64,000 bases of DNA from Clostridia bacterium (lineage in GTDB: Bacteria; Bacillota; Clostridia; UBA1381; UBA9506), in contig JAFQAZ010000002.1 in the NCBI GenBank assembly GCA_017416855.1, forward strand, positions 62,001-126,000, given 5' to 3'. The position numbers were made by a program, and so were the translations under genes. The notes under the pieces are model-generated. The model was not told the origin of the DNA. It worked only from the letters and a program-made list of their open reading frames with translations, and searched no databases. Below, piece after piece: positions 1 through 9,465 of the stretch. Numbering within the stretch: the first letter of the stretch is position 1; every line of letters begins with the position of its first letter.

Positions 1-1005
1 TGAATACTGTTCCAAGTCAGAAAACGTTTTATTCTGGGCAACCGGCTGATTACTTTCAGCTTTCCCTGCATCCTCAGGTATTTTAATCGCTGAGGATACG
101 CTGCCAACAGAACTGTTTGAACCATAACTATTATTTGGATAAAGTGGTGTATTAATTGCTAGTGTAACGGCATCATTAAACGCTAAAGCAAAAGCAGAAC
201 TACTTTGATAGTTTTTCCCAACCAAAGTTTTATAAACCTGATCTTTTTGCAAGCTGTTTAAAGCGTTAAAAGAACTCATATATGGTGTCAATTCTAAAAT
301 TACAGAATAGTTTGTAACAACATCTTCTATAACACCCCAGGGGCCTGCCGTTACTCTGCTTAACTGCACCAATGCGTCAAATGTATTCTTGATTTCAGTT
401 GCATTTGCATATGTCTTGTTGCATAAGCCATTAATAACCTGTGTTTTTCCTTCTGCAGATAATTGACCATATGCACTGTCGGCTCCAACAGATAATTGAT
501 ATACATCATTATATTTTTCGATATTAGATAAAATTGTGCTGCCATCGGCAATCTGATTCATTGCAGTGACAGTTTCAGACACACTTGCGATATGGATCAT
601 ATCGGTATAAGTTATGTTTTCGGATGACAAACGCAAAGTATAATCACCCGCAACTGCTCCTCCTGGCAAGGTAAAACTTACAAACGTAAAGCTTTTATCC
701 CCTGAGAGTGTTGTTTCATCAACATGCACACCTACAGTAGCAAACGTTGCTGTGCCACTGATTAATTTTTGTAAATTCGTATCACCAACGCCTGTATCCG
801 GTTTTAAAAGCATTAAACGAACCGGTTCACTTAAATTAATCGCAAACGGAGCTTCGCCGCTGATTGCTACCGTGCCATTGACGCGGTCATAATCAACAAC
901 CACATTTTCAAAAGAAGGTGTCACAGGTATTGTTTCTGCAAAAGCACTTAAGGAAACCACACACAGAAGTACAGCTAAACATAAGGACAATAGTCGTTTT
1001 TTCAT
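1..1005 (-). CDS. secreted SLH-domain protein, C-terminus off the window edge
   Basis: The reading frame is open from an ATG at 1005 to the left edge (335 codons seen), with GGGAG 9 nt upstream of the start. It begins with a signal peptide (MKKRLLSLCLAVLLCVVSLSAFA). The next stretch is a beta-rich domain of about 100 residues, then a helical region with no family I recognise. The last visible residues, FSDLEQYS, match the start of an SLH repeat (F-x-D-[..]-W-A), so an SLH anchor probably follows outside the window; this is inference from eight residues. It is the last visible gene of the minus-strand operon that starts at 13166, and only 19 bp separate it from the SLH gene upstream. It is probably a wall-anchored member of the same surface system. 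Confidence 0.8.
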   Translation of the reverse strand, partial: MKKRLLSLCLAVLLCVVSLSAFAETIPVTPSFENVVVDYDRVNGTVAISGEAPFAINLSEPVRLMLLKPDTGVGDTNLQKLISGTATFATVGVHVDETTLSGDKSFTFVSFTLPGGAVAGDYTLRLSSENITYTDMIHIASVSETVTAMNQIADGSTILSNIEKYNDVYQLSVGADSAYGQLSAEGKTQVINGLCNKTYANATEIKNTFDALVQLSRVTAGPWGVIEDVVTNYSVILELTPYMSSFNALNSLQKDQVYKTLVGKNYQSSSAFALAFNDAVTLAINTPLYPNNSYGSNSSVGSVSSAIKIPEDAGKAESNQPVAQNKTFSDLEQYS

Positions 1006-1024
1006 AATTTGCTGCTCCCTCCCC

Positions 1025-4000
1025 TTAGTCTAAAATAATACATTCACGGAAAAGACCAGAATCTGCTGTAACGATTACATGGGAGGCTTCTAATGTACCT
1101 ACTGTTGCTTCATCCAGTACATCTGTATCTTTTCCAAGCATAATCTTTTCGTTTTCGCTATCATATCGATAAATATTCTCAAGCGAGGATAGTCTGACGA
1201 CTAAATGAGGATAGCTTGTGCCCTCTTCGCCTGTTGTGCCACTGAAACTTACAATCATAATGCCATTTTTCTTTGCCGTAACAGTTCCGTAACCCATAAA
1301 TCCACCGCCGAGAATACCACGAACATTTCGTGCCGCCTGACACTCTGATGCTGCTGCTGATATAGAATACTCAGGTGCGTCATTGGGTTTTGTTGTCGGA
1401 AAGAATTTTATTTCATAATCAGAAATCTCACTGCCTTTAAACGCAAGTGACATAACAGTTCCCTGTGTAAAATCACTTGCAGAAAAAGAAGCATCTTCAT
1501 TAATGAAGTATTCAACTTCTTCCCCGCCATAAAGACCGGACACTTTATAAGAAACACCTTCATCATCATTAACTGCTTGTTTTAAATCATTTACAAGAAA
1601 GAGTTTTTCGGAATCGCCAGCATCAGAACTTGCACCACCTGTAAATACAAGCATTTTCGCTATTTTCTCGTCGCTAACATCATAAGCCATTACCTTATAG
1701 TAGCTTGACTTTTTCAGATCGGCAGATGTTAAAAGAGCATATCCCTTTTCAGAAGCCAGTTCATTTCCAGGAGGCAACTCAACCATTACGGTATCTTCAT
1801 CGTACGCAAAAGCTGAATCAAAGGTTTCTGCAACACTCAGATAATATCCAGCCATATCAGATGCAATGGGTGGCGTACCGATACCATTGACAGGATCATA
1901 ATTCAACACTAACGCACCATTCGTTGTCTCCATTGAAGTAACTAAACCAGAGGCATTAATGGTATAATAAATAGCTTGTCCGGCTGTACCGGCCATACCG
2001 GTAGCCTCAAGTTGTCCCTTTACAGCCGATTTATCCGTTACCAAGGCACCATTTAAAGTAAATTTATCTGAAGCCGTTAAGGTTTCAAAAATTCCTTTGT
2101 GTGTAAATACTCTAAACTGGAGTTTTCTATCTAAACCTTCATTGGGATAGTTTACACCGCGCAAGAAGCCATAACAAGCCCCGGGAGTGGAATCACCATT
2201 AAATGCTGCAACCTTTCCAACGGCATCTAAATAGTAAAAACCTTTAGCTCCAAGTTCAACAGAAGACACTACAAAATTATCTGCGATACCAAATTTTCTG
2301 CCTGCAATGATGAGATAATCGTTTCCCTTTTCTTCTAACTGTCCGCGAACAAATTCATCAGATACAATTACCTGATAGCATTTCTGGCCTTCTGTGTTCA
2401 CACTCTCCATAACTGACAAAACATTCCATTCCTGCAAGTTCTCAAGAGTTACGGGAGCACCGGTAGCCTTATGGATGATGCTGACATTGCTCTTCTCCAT
2501 ATCCAAAGGCAAGCTACCAGCGGCATCTTTGGTGTATACTGTATTTTTGTTTAAATTCACGAAGTTGACAATATAATTTTTAATATCTAAAACGATATAT
2601 ACATCATATGTCAAATCACCATTGTTGTCAATTAATGTCACCTGTCCGCTGGATGGCAACAGATCATCATAATCATAAATACGTAAAGCAACACCATTAT
2701 AAATTACATCCATGTTTTCAGAAAGACGCGCTTTTTGTTCTTTTTCCATATCGTAAAGTAATGTATTATTCTTAATATCTAAAAGTTCAGAGGCGTCAAT
2801 CGTTAAGGATGTGTTTCTGTTTGTGACAACAAGTGCAACAACATTAGGAATATCCGCTACATTATTATCATAATAGTATTCTACCTCATAGCCAAGGTAT
2901 CTATCCAATCCCGGAATAGCAGATACATATTGTGTGCCATTAATTTCTAAATAGTCGTCAGTTTCTCTGTGATTAACATTGGTTAAAGAGGTCCCTCTTA
3001 CACCTGTTACAATACCCTTTGCTTTATTTAAGTGAAGATACTCTGTTAAAACAGTTTGACCTTTATAGGCTGTACCGGTGATATATTTACCTGTTCCCAT
3101 AACCTGCATAATATCACATTCTAAAGCATTATATACAAGCAAGGCAATTTCACCACGGTTAATATCTTCACCCTGTTGTAATGTAATATTATCATATAAA
3201 CCAAGCTTACCAGCCATTTGCTGGTATCCTTCCGGATATCCACCCGTTCTTTCTGCCACATCGCTATATCCTAGGGCAGAAACAAGCATTTTGATGACCT
3301 GCGGTTTGGTTACCTTGCTATCCGGTGCAAACAAACCTTCATCAACACCGTTGACAATCCCCATACCGGCAACTGTTTCAATAGCATTATACGCCCAATG
3401 CTCCGGTTTCACATCTACAAAACTCCGTGTTCCGGCAGAAAGTTCTCCGCCCAACATTCTGGCAATTACAGTAGAAAACTCAGCACGGGTAATAGAATCA
3501 TAGGGTAAAAAGTCACCATCAGGATACCCTCTCATTAAATTAAGAGCAGACAAAAGCTGAACTGCTTTTTCGTAGGAAGTACCGATAACATCAGCAGGTA
3601 AAATGTAACGTCCTGCTTCATCTGTTGACGGGATTTGCCCCGTGAGCGAAACTGCCTCAGCTCCCTGTGCGATTTCCGCTTTTTTCACAAGAACGCGAAA
3701 TTCTCCTATAGATAATGCAGCTGCGTCTGTTTTTTCGATTCTAACAAACCGGAATTTATCCTTTTTGTTAACCTCTACAGAGAATAATTCTCCATAATCC
3801 TCAGTAACAACCGCAAGTTCTACACTTTGGCTAAAATCTGCGTTGTTTGATGCTAAAATGCGAAAATTCTTTCGTTCAATAGCACTGCCTCCTACTCGTG
3901 AAGCTACTTCAACGCTGCAAATCTTATGCGCAATTCCCAAGTCAACCTGCCACCAAACGGACACATCATCGCTTTTGTTCATCCACCAAGTATAGGTTTC

Positions 4001-4174
4001 ATTATCATTAATGCCGTCATTAGCAAACTCTGCAGAATGAGCATCATCTACAAACGAAGATGCAGTTGCCGGTTGATACAATGCAACATTGACAGTTCCT
4101 TCATCTGCATAAATGGTCATGGTACTTAAGCAAAATAAAGCCATGACAAATAGCAAAAACAATCTTCTTTTCAA
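1025..4174 (-). CDS. secreted protein with discoidin (F5/8 type C) and SLH domains
   Basis: I place the start at a TTG (4174). It has GGAGGG 7 nt upstream, and the in-frame TTG at 4192 lies upstream of that ribosome site. The roughly 1049-aa product has a signal peptide (LKRRLFLLFVMALFCL...), then a discoidin/F5/8C-like domain at about residues 25-165 (WWQVDLG and FRFVRIEKTD are typical core motifs). Three SLH-type repeats follow at about 195-350, for example GYPDGDFLPYDSITRAEF and FVDVKPEHWAYNAIETVAGM. The last 700 residues are beta-rich and I do not recognise them. SLH repeats bind pyruvylated wall polysaccharide, so the protein should be wall-bound and could present a glycan-binding domain outward. 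It sits tightly between two other secreted-protein genes in the transporter operon. The substrate is unknown. Confidence 0.88.
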   Translation of the reverse strand: MKRRLFLLFVMALFCLSTMTIYADEGTVNVALYQPATASSFVDDAHSAEFANDGINDNETYTWWMNKSDDVSVWWQVDLGIAHKICSVEVASRVGGSAIERKNFRILASNNADFSQSVELAVVTEDYGELFSVEVNKKDKFRFVRIEKTDAAALSIGEFRVLVKKAEIAQGAEAVSLTGQIPSTDEAGRYILPADVIGTSYEKAVQLLSALNLMRGYPDGDFLPYDSITRAEFSTVIARMLGGELSAGTRSFVDVKPEHWAYNAIETVAGMGIVNGVDEGLFAPDSKVTKPQVIKMLVSALGYSDVAERTGGYPEGYQQMAGKLGLYDNITLQQGEDINRGEIALLVYNALECDIMQVMGTGKYITGTAYKGQTVLTEYLHLNKAKGIVTGVRGTSLTNVNHRETDDYLEINGTQYVSAIPGLDRYLGYEVEYYYDNNVADIPNVVALVVTNRNTSLTIDASELLDIKNNTLLYDMEKEQKARLSENMDVIYNGVALRIYDYDDLLPSSGQVTLIDNNGDLTYDVYIVLDIKNYIVNFVNLNKNTVYTKDAAGSLPLDMEKSNVSIIHKATGAPVTLENLQEWNVLSVMESVNTEGQKCYQVIVSDEFVRGQLEEKGNDYLIIAGRKFGIADNFVVSSVELGAKGFYYLDAVGKVAAFNGDSTPGACYGFLRGVNYPNEGLDRKLQFRVFTHKGIFETLTASDKFTLNGALVTDKSAVKGQLEATGMAGTAGQAIYYTINASGLVTSMETTNGALVLNYDPVNGIGTPPIASDMAGYYLSVAETFDSAFAYDEDTVMVELPPGNELASEKGYALLTSADLKKSSYYKVMAYDVSDEKIAKMLVFTGGASSDAGDSEKLFLVNDLKQAVNDDEGVSYKVSGLYGGEEVEYFINEDASFSASDFTQGTVMSLAFKGSEISDYEIKFFPTTKPNDAPEYSISAAASECQAARNVRGILGGGFMGYGTVTAKKNGIMIVSFSGTTGEEGTSYPHLVVRLSSLENIYRYDSENEKIMLGKDTDVLDEATVGTLEASHVIVTADSGLFRECIILD

Positions 4175-4198
4175 AATAGTCCCTCCATTCAATAAACT

Positions 4199-7100
4199 TT
4201 ATTTTGCACCTAACACTACTGCTGAGCCGGGCGCCACGGTACCAAAATAACCTGGATTGGTAATCGCACCTTCGTAATTATCCACGAAGTCAATCACGGT
4301 TTCCCCATTAATGGTAACAATGATTCTGACACCGCCTGCTTCATTGCGTGTAGTCAGCTGAATATCATTTTCTTCATCAAACTTAAATACATCTGTTTTT
4401 AAGCTTCCACCAAATATGGTTTTGGCACTTTCAACAGGACCCCAGAACTGGGTACGAACACCCTGATTAAAGCGATGTAATTCAATGGCTCCCGGATTAA
4501 AGCAGAGAATATAGGCCTGATTTGCCATATCATCAAAGCTCTTATCATAACTTTCAGAACGGAAGACAAGGCTCGGCCAGTCATAGGTATCACGAGAGGC
4601 GACTTTCATTGTAAAGGACAGGTTTACGTTGCCGTAAATATCGCCTGTATAACAGCTATTGTTATACAACCCAAAACTATTCCAACCTTCTGTATCATCC
4701 AATGCCGACTTCAAACTATGTGCATGTTCACTATCAATAGGCGTTGGCTTAACCGCACGTACAATATATGTTTTAGCTGAGGTTCCATCTAACGTTTTCA
4801 AGGTATATTTAACATCACGACTAAAGTTCTGTGGCAAGGAGGGATCCGGTGAGATTGTGACACCATCTTTGCGATATCCAATTACCGGAACTAAATCCTG
4901 AAGATCCGCAGAATATTGTACCGGCACTTCAACAATGCCGTTTTCGTGGTCAATTTTAACTCCTATTGATTGATTCAACAAAGAGAAAGAAGAGATTCTC
5001 AGATCAATTTTGGATTCTCTGAAAAATTGTAAATACTGTTCTAAATACAAATGCATTTCCTCATCATCTGTATCCTTTTTATAGGTCTCTAAAATATTTT
5101 TCAGCTTGTTGTAGCAATCCTTATTAATCATACCCAAGCCTGTTCCTACCGTTGTCTTCTTCAATTCGGATTCAGCTTCTTGAATCAGACGTTCCGGTGT
5201 ATAGCTGATACGGCTTGCTTTAAAAGCTTCTACTTCTTTGATTAATTCCAAACGTGTTGCCACTACTTTATCCCTATTAATGGGGTTCATTTTCAATGCA
5301 GCAGCTGCCGTTTCAATCGCATTTGAAAAAGCCTCTATAGCTTCCTTAGGGTACTGCCCCACTTCGCTTCCTGTTTCCGCCAAAGACAGCCACATACGGC
5401 AGTCGGCAATATAATAACGAAGTACATAAACCAAAAGGTTATTATCAATCATAAAGACAGGGTCATAACGGAGATTATTAAATTGGCTTTCTATTGTCCG
5501 AGGCCACCAGTTTTTTCCTGCCTTTTCTGTAATATGCTTATATTGGTCCTCCAATCCCGCGTTAACAATAATCTCCATAGCATCCACAGGTGGATTACCG
5601 GGGATAAAATAGGTTGGATCTTCAATATATTGATTAGGTGTTGTATCGATCATATCCTTGGTAGCCGTTGTCCAGTTATCTTCCCAACGGGTACCCTGAC
5701 CGTTTTCAGCACATAAAGCAAAAATATTCACATCTTCAATCACATTATTGATATAACTATAAAATGAAGTTGAATTATCACCATAAAGAGCACCATAAGG
5801 ATTCGGCATGTTCTTAATATAGTTACCAATCTGTGTAGAGTTTGGCTGAGAACCCAATGTATAGATACCACCACCATCAACAGAAACCTGCATTACCTTT
5901 TCGAGATGGTTATAGTTGATACTGTTGTCTCTGCCGTCTACAGCATCAGCATAATGACCCCAACCCCATCCGCAACATAAACCGGAATAAGGGACGTCAT
6001 ACACTGTATTATGACTCATATCCAAGCCTCTTGTATAATAAGCCTGAATACCTGGTGCACCAGTATTAATCAAACCAATTCTGGTAATATAGTTATTACG
6101 AATCAGATTATCTGCGCACTGGTCGGTTCCTGGTGCATATTCTTCATCTTCATTAATAACACGCACTTCAGCCAGATATAAATATGATACATCCGTTTTT
6201 CTGATACGCACATAACGGAATTCTTCTTCGCTCTCTACATAATAGGTTGCTGTAGAATGATGAGCATAAGGTTCTGCACCCTGTTTTCCCAAAATTGTAT
6301 AGGTACTAAAATTAGGGTCATTAGAGCCTAAAATTTCAAAATTACTGCGGGCAACCTTATTATCAACATCAATTCTATCATCAATTTCAATACGATGAAT
6401 ACGCCAGGATTCTCCTAAATCTACCTGCCACCAATGTGGCCCTAAGCCCTCTGCAGAATAACCGGTTTTTACATTACCGTCTATTGCTGCTGTTGATATG
6501 TACGTCTGTTTGTGCGTCCAATCTTTTGCAGCGGATGCAAACTTTCCATGTGCCAGGTCTCTTCCTTCATAAACCTTATCCTGATAAGGCTGATCCATGG
6601 TACCGACAGTCATTGCACTATCCGCAATATCACAGAATACATTGCCCACAAACTGACAGTTATACACACCTTCTACCAAGCCGATGCCAACAGCTCCCAT
6701 ATTCCGAATAATATTGTTGGTAAAGAAAATTTTTTCAGCACGGTCTAATACGATGTTAGCCGGAACTTGATAATAGCCGGGATTTTTCTTTACATCATCC
6801 TCATGGGGTGTATACCACTGTGCCTGGTCACCCACAATGCTGTGAGAAGCACCACGATTCCAAATAGTATGTGCAAAAGTTAATGAATCGAAGGCGATAT
6901 TTTTAACTTTATTGCCGGAATGTTCCCCGCTGATAGAAAGGAGTGTCTGTATCACAGGCACTTCAACTTCTGCCGTTGACATGTCCTCATCTTCACGGGG
7001 CATATAATACAACATAGCGGTTTTTCTGTTATAATAAAATTCGCCAGGTGTATCCAATTCTTCAAAGGCATTAATCAGAATGAAACGATTGCCTGGATTT

Positions 7101-7819
7101 ACATAATGTGTGGGACCGGGGGTTGTAGCCTCTTCAAAGAAAGGCTGTTCCATATAAAAACGGCAGTTATCCCCAGTCGCTTCTATCTTTTCAACATTCA
7201 GCAAAAAAGCTTTCCATGCACGGCTGAAAAACAGTTGAATATCCTCGGCATTTGTATAAGAAGCATATTTTGCGCCGCCTTTGGTCACAATTCCGTCACT
7301 TTTGTAACCGGAATCTTTAACCGCAAAAAGCTCATCTAAAGGAACCATTTCTTCTGTCTGAGCACGTCGCCCTGCTCTGCCATTAACATCTAATGTGCGA
7401 ACATATTCAACACCTTCAACCGGTGCACTCCAAATATTGCCGTTTGTTTTTTTCCAGCCGGTAACCGGTTTGCCACCGGAAACAGTTACAGTTTCTCCCG
7501 GATATGACATATATCGCACATAGTAACCATTTGAGCCACTATCCTCCGGCTCAAATGTCAGGGTTTCAGACTGTCTGTAAACACCACTGCGAAGATATAC
7601 ACAGATATCCCCTTTCATATCCTGATTGAATTTTCTTACTTCTTCCCGTGCTCTGTCGATTGTTAAAAACGGATCGCTTTCAGTACCGGTTCCATTATCA
7701 TTACCAGTTGTCGATACATAAATCGTTTTCCATGGCGTGTTTGCACCATTGTATGCAAAACACGGAAGTGACGAAATTAACAATATTGTTCCAAGTAAAA
7801 GTGATAATATTTTTTTCAT
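4199..7819 (-). CDS. secreted right-handed parallel beta-helix protein with internal discoidin domain
   Basis: A 1206-aa protein with a signal peptide (MKKILSLLLGTILLISSLPCFA) and a start supported by GGGAGG. The opening IYVSTTGNDNGTGTESDPFLTIDRAREEV is typical of pectate-lyase-fold (parallel beta-helix) carbohydrate-active enzymes. Helix coils continue with turns such as NNIIRNMGAVGIGL and NYITRIGLINTGAPGIQAYY. At about residues 420-558 the helix is interrupted by a discoidin/F5/8C domain (HWWQVDLGESWRIHRIEIDD, FRYVRIRKTDVSYLYLAEVRV), after which helix coils resume. The C-terminus (about 1000-1206) looks like a cadherin-like beta domain followed by a concanavalin-like domain. Related beta-helix families include glycosidases and lyases (GH120/GH141-like), but I cannot assign an activity. 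It is the only obvious catalytic candidate for glycan cleavage in its operon. Confidence 0.85.
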   Translation of the reverse strand: MKKILSLLLGTILLISSLPCFAYNGANTPWKTIYVSTTGNDNGTGTESDPFLTIDRAREEVRKFNQDMKGDICVYLRSGVYRQSETLTFEPEDSGSNGYYVRYMSYPGETVTVSGGKPVTGWKKTNGNIWSAPVEGVEYVRTLDVNGRAGRRAQTEEMVPLDELFAVKDSGYKSDGIVTKGGAKYASYTNAEDIQLFFSRAWKAFLLNVEKIEATGDNCRFYMEQPFFEEATTPGPTHYVNPGNRFILINAFEELDTPGEFYYNRKTAMLYYMPREDEDMSTAEVEVPVIQTLLSISGEHSGNKVKNIAFDSLTFAHTIWNRGASHSIVGDQAQWYTPHEDDVKKNPGYYQVPANIVLDRAEKIFFTNNIIRNMGAVGIGLVEGVYNCQFVGNVFCDIADSAMTVGTMDQPYQDKVYEGRDLAHGKFASAAKDWTHKQTYISTAAIDGNVKTGYSAEGLGPHWWQVDLGESWRIHRIEIDDRIDVDNKVARSNFEILGSNDPNFSTYTILGKQGAEPYAHHSTATYYVESEEEFRYVRIRKTDVSYLYLAEVRVINEDEEYAPGTDQCADNLIRNNYITRIGLINTGAPGIQAYYTRGLDMSHNTVYDVPYSGLCCGWGWGHYADAVDGRDNSINYNHLEKVMQVSVDGGGIYTLGSQPNSTQIGNYIKNMPNPYGALYGDNSTSFYSYINNVIEDVNIFALCAENGQGTRWEDNWTTATKDMIDTTPNQYIEDPTYFIPGNPPVDAMEIIVNAGLEDQYKHITEKAGKNWWPRTIESQFNNLRYDPVFMIDNNLLVYVLRYYIADCRMWLSLAETGSEVGQYPKEAIEAFSNAIETAAAALKMNPINRDKVVATRLELIKEVEAFKASRISYTPERLIQEAESELKKTTVGTGLGMINKDCYNKLKNILETYKKDTDDEEMHLYLEQYLQFFRESKIDLRISSFSLLNQSIGVKIDHENGIVEVPVQYSADLQDLVPVIGYRKDGVTISPDPSLPQNFSRDVKYTLKTLDGTSAKTYIVRAVKPTPIDSEHAHSLKSALDDTEGWNSFGLYNNSCYTGDIYGNVNLSFTMKVASRDTYDWPSLVFRSESYDKSFDDMANQAYILCFNPGAIELHRFNQGVRTQFWGPVESAKTIFGGSLKTDVFKFDEENDIQLTTRNEAGGVRIIVTINGETVIDFVDNYEGAITNPGYFGTVAPGSAVVLGAK

Positions 7820-7860
7820 AAAAGCCTCCCTCTGTAGAGTGACCGCTTACATCCCTTCCA

Positions 7861-9438
7861 TTAATTTGAAAGAGTTTGTTTGAGCGTCCACGGCTTCATT
7901 AAATCATAGTCTTTCCAAATAAACACTGCCATTGTGCAACCGGTTGTATCAGCCGGCAATGTAAACCCAGCTTTTAGCGGTGTTGGGTCACTACCGGGCA
8001 AAAGTGTTGATCTTGCTTCATCTGCACGAATAAGTGTATTATTAGCATCATACAAAACTGTTAAAAGAATAACCGTTTCTGTTTTTGCGGGCTGATTGTT
8101 AGTAAATGTAACACTTGCAGCTGCAGAAGCATTGCCGCTTAAGCTATGTATTTCAGTGCTTGTTTCAAGTTTTCCGTTTAAGAATTTAAAATCCTGCATT
8201 TCAACAGCCGCAGGTGCAAAATGTGTTGCTGTCGCTGCATCTACTGCTATGCCATAGCTATTTGTCACTGTTACAGGAATTTCTGCTGTAATGGTAGAAC
8301 CATAATACATAGCATCCAAGGTAAACTGAGCTGTATAATTATCCAGAACAGTTGGAGTAATCGTTTTTGCTTCACCATCTACTTTAACAACGATATTGCC
8401 AAATGTAGATGTATCCATTTTATCAGAAAAACGAATCGTTAGTGTTTGTCCGGAATATTCAGAATATGCAAACGCAGGCTTTACAACATAAGCTTTAAAC
8501 TCAGCGATTGCTAAGGCCTTTCTGGCTGCTTTTGAAAGCACAACATACCGATAGCTTCCTTCTTCAATCATAAAAGTTTCTGATGGATTGCTGATACCGT
8601 TTGAAGAAAGTAACAGAGTTGATGTAGGTGTTCCTTCTGTGCTGGGTTTGCCGGCTTCTTCTGTAGCACCATAAATGTCAAACGCCGTGTAATCAGGGTC
8701 TACAAACGGATCTGCCTGATACATTTCCAACAAAGAAAGAGGACAATCTTTGCCTAAATCCATTACCAGATTAACAGGACTTGTGTGAGAAACGTCTGTA
8801 AGACGCCATGCAGACCATAAATAGCCGTCTACAACATTTGTCGGCGGCAGCACATCTAATGAGTTACTTGTGACTGTTGCCTCTACATCTGCTTCTCTTG
8901 AAACCTCTATTGCCTGAACATTGGCAAATACTTCTAATTCACTAAAATTATAGCTACCTGCAGCGATCTTTCTAACGCGAACAAATCGGCAAACTGTCCC
9001 TGACTCTGCCGAAGCTGTAAAGGCATCACTATCTGTAAGAGTTTCACTACTTCTGTCTCCTTGGCTTGCTAAAGTGGTGAAATTCATACCATCATTGCTG
9101 ATTTCCAATGCAACATTTGAAAGATCCGCCCCCACCGTTGCACTACTTGTAACCGGCCATAATTTAATTTCTGTTATTGTTGCATATCTTTTCAGGTCAA
9201 TGGTAAAGGTTTCGTCCGCCGCAGCTGTTCCGGCCACCGCACCATTATAAAGTCCATCTGCCAATTTAGCAGCGTCGGTATGACCGACGCTGCTAACAAC
9301 AGCTTTATTTCTTGCCAAATTAATATTTTTAGTCACAGCAGGTACTTCCGTTGCTGCAAAGACTACCTGAAAAGCACATAAGGAAAACAACAACACTGCC
9401 ACAATTGAAATCGTTGTAAGTCTTTTTATTATCTTCAT
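7861..9438 (-). CDS. secreted protein with two discoidin-like domains
   Basis: A 525-aa protein with a signal peptide (MKIIKRLTTISIVAVLLFSLCAFQVVFA). Two F5/8C-like domains follow, about residues 35-175 (CRFVRVRKIAAGSYNFSELEVFA) and 176-325 (VMDLGKDCPLSLLEMYQAD, YRYVVLSKAARKALAIAEFKAYV). An Ig-like/SwmB-type domain lies at about 326-410. The C-terminal domain ends in VFIWKDYDLMKPW and resembles the end of the phosphoesterase at 13382-17311 (FFLWEHETLKPLFE). It has no lipobox, SLH repeat or catalytic motif, so it is probably a secreted glycan-binding protein. It lies between the solute-binding protein and the beta-helix gene, with gaps of 27 and 41 bp. Confidence 0.83.
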   Translation of the reverse strand: MKIIKRLTTISIVAVLLFSLCAFQVVFAATEVPAVTKNINLARNKAVVSSVGHTDAAKLADGLYNGAVAGTAAADETFTIDLKRYATITEIKLWPVTSSATVGADLSNVALEISNDGMNFTTLASQGDRSSETLTDSDAFTASAESGTVCRFVRVRKIAAGSYNFSELEVFANVQAIEVSREADVEATVTSNSLDVLPPTNVVDGYLWSAWRLTDVSHTSPVNLVMDLGKDCPLSLLEMYQADPFVDPDYTAFDIYGATEEAGKPSTEGTPTSTLLLSSNGISNPSETFMIEEGSYRYVVLSKAARKALAIAEFKAYVVKPAFAYSEYSGQTLTIRFSDKMDTSTFGNIVVKVDGEAKTITPTVLDNYTAQFTLDAMYYGSTITAEIPVTVTNSYGIAVDAATATHFAPAAVEMQDFKFLNGKLETSTEIHSLSGNASAAASVTFTNNQPAKTETVILLTVLYDANNTLIRADEARSTLLPGSDPTPLKAGFTLPADTTGCTMAVFIWKDYDLMKPWTLKQTLSN

Positions 9439-9465
9439 AGTTTCCCTCTTTTCACTTAATCTACT

